The position numbers and the translations under genes are program-made. The notes beneath the pieces were generated by a model. It searched no databases. It saw only the letters and a program-made list of their open reading frames with translations, and was not told where the DNA came from. This document shows positions 60,533-64,000 of a stretch of 64,000 nucleotides of DNA, one piece after another (within the stretch, counting starts at the first letter, position 1; each line of letters begins with the position of its first letter). The stretch is from Streptomyces niveus (GTDB lineage: Bacteria; Actinomycetota; Actinomycetes; Streptomycetales; Streptomycetaceae): the NCBI RefSeq assembly GCF_002009175.1, contig NZ_CP018047.1:7679001-7743000 (forward strand). Reading direction: 5' to 3'.

Positions 60533-61162
60533 TCAGACGCGCGATTCGGCAGGGAAGCCCGTCCAGCGGAGTTCGGCGGGGAGATGACCCATGTCGTTGT
60601 AGAGCAGCACGGACGACGGACGGTCCGGTGCGTAGCGGATGACGGTCAGGGCCGCGTTGCAGTGGTTGAGGCCCATCCACCGCCAGGGCGGGGCGTCCAG
60701 GGCGTCGCGGACCAGCCAGCCGATGAGGAAGTTGTGGGTCACGACCAGCTCGTGGCGCGGCTCGTCACCCTCCACCGGCCCGGTGAACCGCGCCAGCGCC
60801 GCCCGTGCCAACTCCGGTCCACGCAGGCGTTCTTCGGCGGGGAACTCCGCGAGGCGCCTGAGCATGGCGCCGGCGGAGTCCGCAGGCAGCTCCCGCTCCT
60901 GCGGCACGTAAGGGATGTAGTCCCCGGCGGGCTCCGACGGCGTCAACGCGCAAGGGACGTCGCCCAGTTGCTCCCGGATCAGCCGGGCCGTCCGCTCCGC
61001 CCTCGGCAGCGGTCCGTGGTGGATCGCCGAGAGCGGGCTGCCCCGTAGCCGCTCGCCGAGCAGTACGGCCTGCTGGCGGCCGTTCTCGGTCAGGTCGCTC
61101 TCGTCGGCCGAAGCCTCGCCGTGCCGCGCCAGATAGAGGTGGCGGATGGCTGTCCGGGACAT
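60533..61162 (-). CDS. Histidine phosphatase family protein
   Basis: 209-residue branch 1 histidine phosphatase. HLYLARHGEASADESDLTENG (catalytic His about 14), HHGPLPRAERTARLI, and VVTHNFLIGWLV (second His about 143) are present. It resembles Streptomyces broad-specificity phosphatases; substrate unknown. ATG at 61162. Its stop abuts the P-loop remnant, suggesting a deletion joined them. Confidence 0.88.
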   Translation of the reverse strand: MSRTAIRHLYLARHGEASADESDLTENGRQQAVLLGERLRGSPLSAIHHGPLPRAERTARLIREQLGDVPCALTPSEPAGDYIPYVPQERELPADSAGAMLRRLAEFPAEERLRGPELARAALARFTGPVEGDEPRHELVVTHNFLIGWLVRDALDAPPWRWMGLNHCNAALTVIRYAPDRPSSVLLYNDMGHLPAELRWTGFPAESRV

Positions 61163-61260
61163 GCGTGCGGTCCTCCGAGGGTGTGGTTGATCATGCGGAT
61201 TCTTCTACGGACGCGCGTCCCGCCCCGCCCGGTTCCGCCTCGCTCTCTCTCCGGTCCCGC

Positions 61261-61308
61261 TTGACAGTGCAGCGCAATGCCCCGACACTTCAGTTATAGG
61301 CTCTAACT
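61261..61308 (+). promoter_or_regulatory. Promoter and palindrome upstream of the quinone oxidoreductase gene
   Basis: TTGACA (61261-61266), 17 nt, GACACT (61284-61289), then AGTTA-N7-TAACT (61292-61308), placed where a repressor would block initiation. No regulator gene is adjacent. Confidence 0.6.
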
Positions 61309-61338
61309 AAAGCGTGATGATCAAAGGAGTTGGGTGTC

Positions 61339-62436
61339 ATGAACGAACTGCGCCAGGCCAGCGACCGTGCGGTGATGACCGAGGTCGTCCTCCCCGGCGT
61401 TGTCGAACCGGCCGGGCTCCAGATCCGGCAGCGGCCCGTACCCGCGCCGGGCCCCGGTCAGGTCCTCCTGGTGATGGAGGCCGCCGGTATCTCCTTCGCC
61501 GAACAGCAGATGCGGCGCGGGAAATACTTCGACCAGCCGCCTTTCCCCTTCACCCCCGGTTACGACGTGGTGGGAACCGTCGCGGATGTCGGGCCCGGCG
61601 GTGACGCGGCTCTCGTAGGACGCCGGTTCGCCGCGCTGACCAAGACCGGCGGCTGGGCCAGCCATCTGCTCGTGCCGGCGGCCGATCTGGTCGAGGTGCC
61701 CGCAGGCGTCGACCCTGCCGAGGCCGAGACCCTGGTGGTGAACGGCATCACCGCGACGCAGATGCTGCACCGTGTCGCCCGGGTGCGGGCGGGCCAGACC
61801 GTACTCGTACTGGGAGCGAACGGCGGCGTCGGGTCCACCCTCGTCCAGCTCGCCCGCCGCGCGGGCGCCCGCGTCATCGGGACGGCCTCGCTCCGGCATC
61901 AGGAAGCCGTCCGGGAACTGGGCGCCGTCCCCATCGACTACCGCACGCACGACCTCGGCGCGGAGGTCCGGAAGATCGCCCCGGACGGGGTCGACGCGGT
62001 CTTCGATCACATCGGCGGCGAGGGGATCATCACCTCGTTCGGGCTGCTCGCCCCCGGCGGCACACTCGTCTCGTACGGCACGGCCTCCACCCGCGACATC
62101 GAGGGCTCGGCCAAGTGGCCCGTCCTGAAGGTCGTCGGCCGGCTCCAGCTCTGGAACGCGCTGCCCAACGGCAGGCACGCCCACTTCTTCAACATCTGGG
62201 CGGGCAAGCGGCGCGCCGGCGCCTTCCGGGCCCGGCTCCGGGCCGATCTCACCGAGGTGCTGACCCTGCTCGCCGACGGGGCGATCACTCCGCAGGTGGC
62301 GGCGCGCGTACCGCTGTCGCGGGCCGCCGAAGCGATGACCCTTGCCGAGTCCGGCACGGTGACGGGAAAGGTCGTGCTGGTCCCGGACACCGCGGGGGAG
62401 GGCGACCACGGAGGTCTCGGCGAGAGCCTCGCGTGA
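61339..62436 (+). CDS. Zinc-less quinone oxidoreductase (MDR superfamily)
   Basis: NADPH-dependent reductase of the medium-chain dehydrogenase superfamily, 365 residues. GroES-like half (about 30-140: PVPAPGPGQVLLVMEAAGIS, TPGYDVVGTVADVG) and Rossmann half with VLGANGGVGSTLVQLARRAGARVIG (about 155-179). The zinc-binding His/Cys set is missing, as expected for QOR-type enzymes that reduce quinones or enones. ATG at 61339 with AAAGGAG 9 nt upstream. Expression is likely controlled through the 61292-61308 palindrome. Confidence 0.88.
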   Translation: MNELRQASDRAVMTEVVLPGVVEPAGLQIRQRPVPAPGPGQVLLVMEAAGISFAEQQMRRGKYFDQPPFPFTPGYDVVGTVADVGPGGDAALVGRRFAALTKTGGWASHLLVPAADLVEVPAGVDPAEAETLVVNGITATQMLHRVARVRAGQTVLVLGANGGVGSTLVQLARRAGARVIGTASLRHQEAVRELGAVPIDYRTHDLGAEVRKIAPDGVDAVFDHIGGEGIITSFGLLAPGGTLVSYGTASTRDIEGSAKWPVLKVVGRLQLWNALPNGRHAHFFNIWAGKRRAGAFRARLRADLTEVLTLLADGAITPQVAARVPLSRAAEAMTLAESGTVTGKVVLVPDTAGEGDHGGLGESLA

Positions 62437-62757
62437 CTCGGTCGACCCACCACCGCCCGGCGCCGGGCCGGACGACGGCCTGCGAACCCGGCGACGACGA
62501 CCGGCGGGAATCCGGGATCCACCTCGCCCGCGAGCGGCGGCGCCGGCCGCTCGAAGCGGCCGCGCGCCGCAGGCGTGGCGGTGATCGCCCCCGGCGCCTC
62601 GTACGCCCCCGGGAACCATTGCCGTCGTGGCGCGGGCGCACGGTCACCAGCCGTACCTTGTCCTCCAGCCCTACCTCGCCGGGGATCGGGATGCAGACCA
62701 TGAGCGCGCCCCCACACTCCGTACGCCCCGAACACCCGGCCCACACCCGGTCCGCCC
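62437..62757. other. 321-bp intergenic region, possibly decayed coding
   Basis: Between convergent qor and cebR-like genes. The minus strand reads MVCIPIPGEVGLEDKVRLVT in one frame (about 62702 downward), then appears to need a frameshift to stay open. The similarity is not recognisable and the codon bias is weak, so it is left as possible gene debris. No terminator was identified. Confidence 0.3.
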
Positions 62758-63786
62758 TCACGCCGAGTCCCGCACCACCAACGTCGTCGGAAGCAGGAGT
62801 TGTTGGTGCGCCGTCGTGGGCTCGGCGATCTCCTCCAGCAGCAGTCTCGTGATCGAGCGGCCGATCGCCTCGATGGGCTGCCGCACACTGGTCAGCGCCG
62901 GTGTCGTGTGCCGCGCGATGACCGAGTCGTCGAAGCCGATCACCGCCACGTCGTCGGGCACCCGGCGCCCCCGCTCGCGCAGTTCGGTCAGCGCGCCCGC
63001 CGCCATGACGTCCGACGCCACGAACACGGCGTCGATCCCGGGGGCGCGGTCGAGGAGGTCGCGCATCGCCGTACGCCCGCCCTCCTCGGTGAAGTCCGAG
63101 ACCGCGACGAGCCGTTCGTCCGGCGCCGTGCCCCGCTCGGCCAGCGCCTCGCGCCAGCCCCGGAGCCTGCTGTTGCCGACGTCCATGTCGAGCGGACCGG
63201 TGATCGTCGCGATCGTCGTGCGTCCGGCGTCGATCAGGTGCCGTACGGCTGTCGCGGCGCCGCCGACATTGTCGGAGTGGACATGGCTCAACGACTCGTC
63301 GGGCGAGCGCCGGCCCGCCAGGACCGTCGGCATACGCATCTCTTCGAGCAGGCCCGGCAGCGGGTCGTCGTCGTGGATCGACACCAGCAGGACGCCGTCC
63401 ACCCGGCGCGCCGCCGCGAAGCGCGTCAACCGGTCGAGTTCGCGCCGGTCACGCACCAGGATGAGCAGCAACTGCATCTCGGTGTCGGCCAGTTCCGTAC
63501 TGACCCCACGGATCACGGCGGAGAAGTACGGCTCCGCCGCAAGCCGGCTCTCGGACTCGGGGATCACCAGCGCGACGCAGTCCGTCCGGCTCGTGACGAG
63601 ACTTCGCGCCGCCGGGTTGGGTATGTAATTCAGCTCCGTGATGGCCGTCTCGACCGCGGCGCGGGCCTTCGCGCTGACGCCGGGCGCCCCGTTGACGACC
63701 CGCGACACCGTCCCGCGTCCCACCCCCGCCAGCTCGGCGACGGCTTCAAGAGTTGGCCGCTGACCTTGGTGTTTACGGCTGCTCAT
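62758..63786 (-). CDS. cebR: LacI-family repressor, CebR-like (cellobiose)
   Basis: Sugar-responsive repressor, 342 residues. The HTH (RPTLEAVAELAGVGRGTVSR, VVNGAPGVSAKARAAVETAI) and core (TDCVALVIPESESRLAAEPYFSAVIRGV, LADTEMQLLLILVRD, RTTIATITGPLDM) follow Streptomyces CebR closely. CebR represses cellobiose/cellotriose uptake and beta-glucosidase genes. ATG at 63786 with AGGAG upstream; the longer frame to 63948 is rejected. A perfect CebR box lies 170 bp upstream, over the start region of a divergent gene beyond the window. Paralogues exist, so the exact sugar is not certain. Confidence 0.82.
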   Translation of the reverse strand: MSSRKHQGQRPTLEAVAELAGVGRGTVSRVVNGAPGVSAKARAAVETAITELNYIPNPAARSLVTSRTDCVALVIPESESRLAAEPYFSAVIRGVSTELADTEMQLLLILVRDRRELDRLTRFAAARRVDGVLLVSIHDDDPLPGLLEEMRMPTVLAGRRSPDESLSHVHSDNVGGAATAVRHLIDAGRTTIATITGPLDMDVGNSRLRGWREALAERGTAPDERLVAVSDFTEEGGRTAMRDLLDRAPGIDAVFVASDVMAAGALTELRERGRRVPDDVAVIGFDDSVIARHTTPALTSVRQPIEAIGRSITRLLLEEIAEPTTAHQQLLLPTTLVVRDSA

Positions 63787-63912
63787 CGCTTCTCCTGACT
63801 TCTGCCCCGGAGGGCGGCCCTGTTCCGCCTGCGCAGGGCACTTGACCCGCGACGTACCGCTGCGCACCGGCCGGCGCCGGACATCTCCGGGCAACGGAAA
63901 CGTCTTCAACTC

Positions 63913-63969
63913 TTGACACGGTGCGACGTTCTCCGCAGAGTCTTCCACAACCGACTGGGAGCGCTCCCA
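63913..63969 (+). promoter_or_regulatory. Divergent promoter with CebR box
   Basis: TTGACA (63913-63918), 17 nt, CAGAGT (63936-63941), then TGGGAGCGCTCCCA (63956-63969), the exact 14-bp CebR operator. It sits just downstream of the predicted transcription start of a rightward gene outside the window. Confidence 0.82.
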
Positions 63970-64000
63970 TTCTCCCGTTCACCGGATGCCGGGCCCGCGT

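Overview
The window is a piece of an actinobacterial chromosome, almost certainly Streptomyces. It has very high GC with strong third-position bias, many GTG and some TTG starts, and genus-typical genes: a chaplin, a tyrosinase, GH19 chitinase plus AA10 LPMO, SpoIIE-type PP2C phosphatase, several TetR/LacI/GntR/MerR regulators and an ECF41 (SigJ-type) sigma factor. No rRNA, tRNA, CRISPR array, IS element, phage gene or replication origin was seen. All functions are read from protein motifs and recalled family knowledge; no database search was run.

Layout. 1-5.1 kb: 3' end of a tyrosinase, a chaplin with a BldN-like promoter, an MFS exporter with its own TetR, and a PAS-GAF-PP2C phosphatase. 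5.3-13.4 kb: a 1154-residue secreted phosphodiester glycosidase fused to a metallophosphoesterase, a PaaI-like thioesterase, a P450, and a TetR-MFS operon headed by two tandem palindromes. 13.8-17.3 kb: fatty acid desaturase, Fn3-like lipoprotein, secreted lectin-like protein, histidine phosphatase. 17.7-22.8 kb: a malonate-type operon (GntR repressor, MatC-like carrier, MatB-like malonyl-CoA synthetase, fused AccD/AccA-like carboxyltransferase). 22.8-28 kb: DUF2510 protein, MurE paralogue, small accessory genes. 28-32.7 kb: an envelope-stress-like operon of lipoprotein, response regulator and sensor kinase (Cse-like, no sigE), followed by a class A penicillin-binding protein whose transpeptidase half has lost all its catalytic motifs. 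32.9-36.6 kb: small genes, a MerR gene with a predicted leaderless promoter, an AraC regulator and a quinone-reductase-like flavoprotein. 36.6-38.3 kb: chitin degradation (GH19 and AA10) with DasR-type repeats. 39.8-47 kb: a LacI-controlled sugar operon (binding protein, two permeases, GH130, GH13). 47-55 kb: nucleotidyltransferase, glutathionyl-hydroquinone-reductase-like protein, a Clp-N/HTH protein under two matching operators, ECF41 sigma with its own promoter signature, MFS-TetR pair, aminoglycoside-phosphotransferase-like kinase. 54.9-64 kb: PP2C-like protein divergent from a 1549-residue HEAT-like repeat protein that runs into a broken P-loop ATPase, a second histidine phosphatase, a quinone oxidoreductase, and a CebR-like regulator with a perfect CebR box facing a gene beyond the window.

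The best candidates for new biology are the pseudo-transpeptidase PBP behind a Cse-like signalling operon, the Clp-N/HTH protein with two identical-architecture operators over an apparently leaderless promoter, the malonate operon with a biotin-less fused carboxyltransferase, the NAGPA-metallophosphoesterase fusion, and the HEAT-repeat/PP2C locus with its degraded ATPase.
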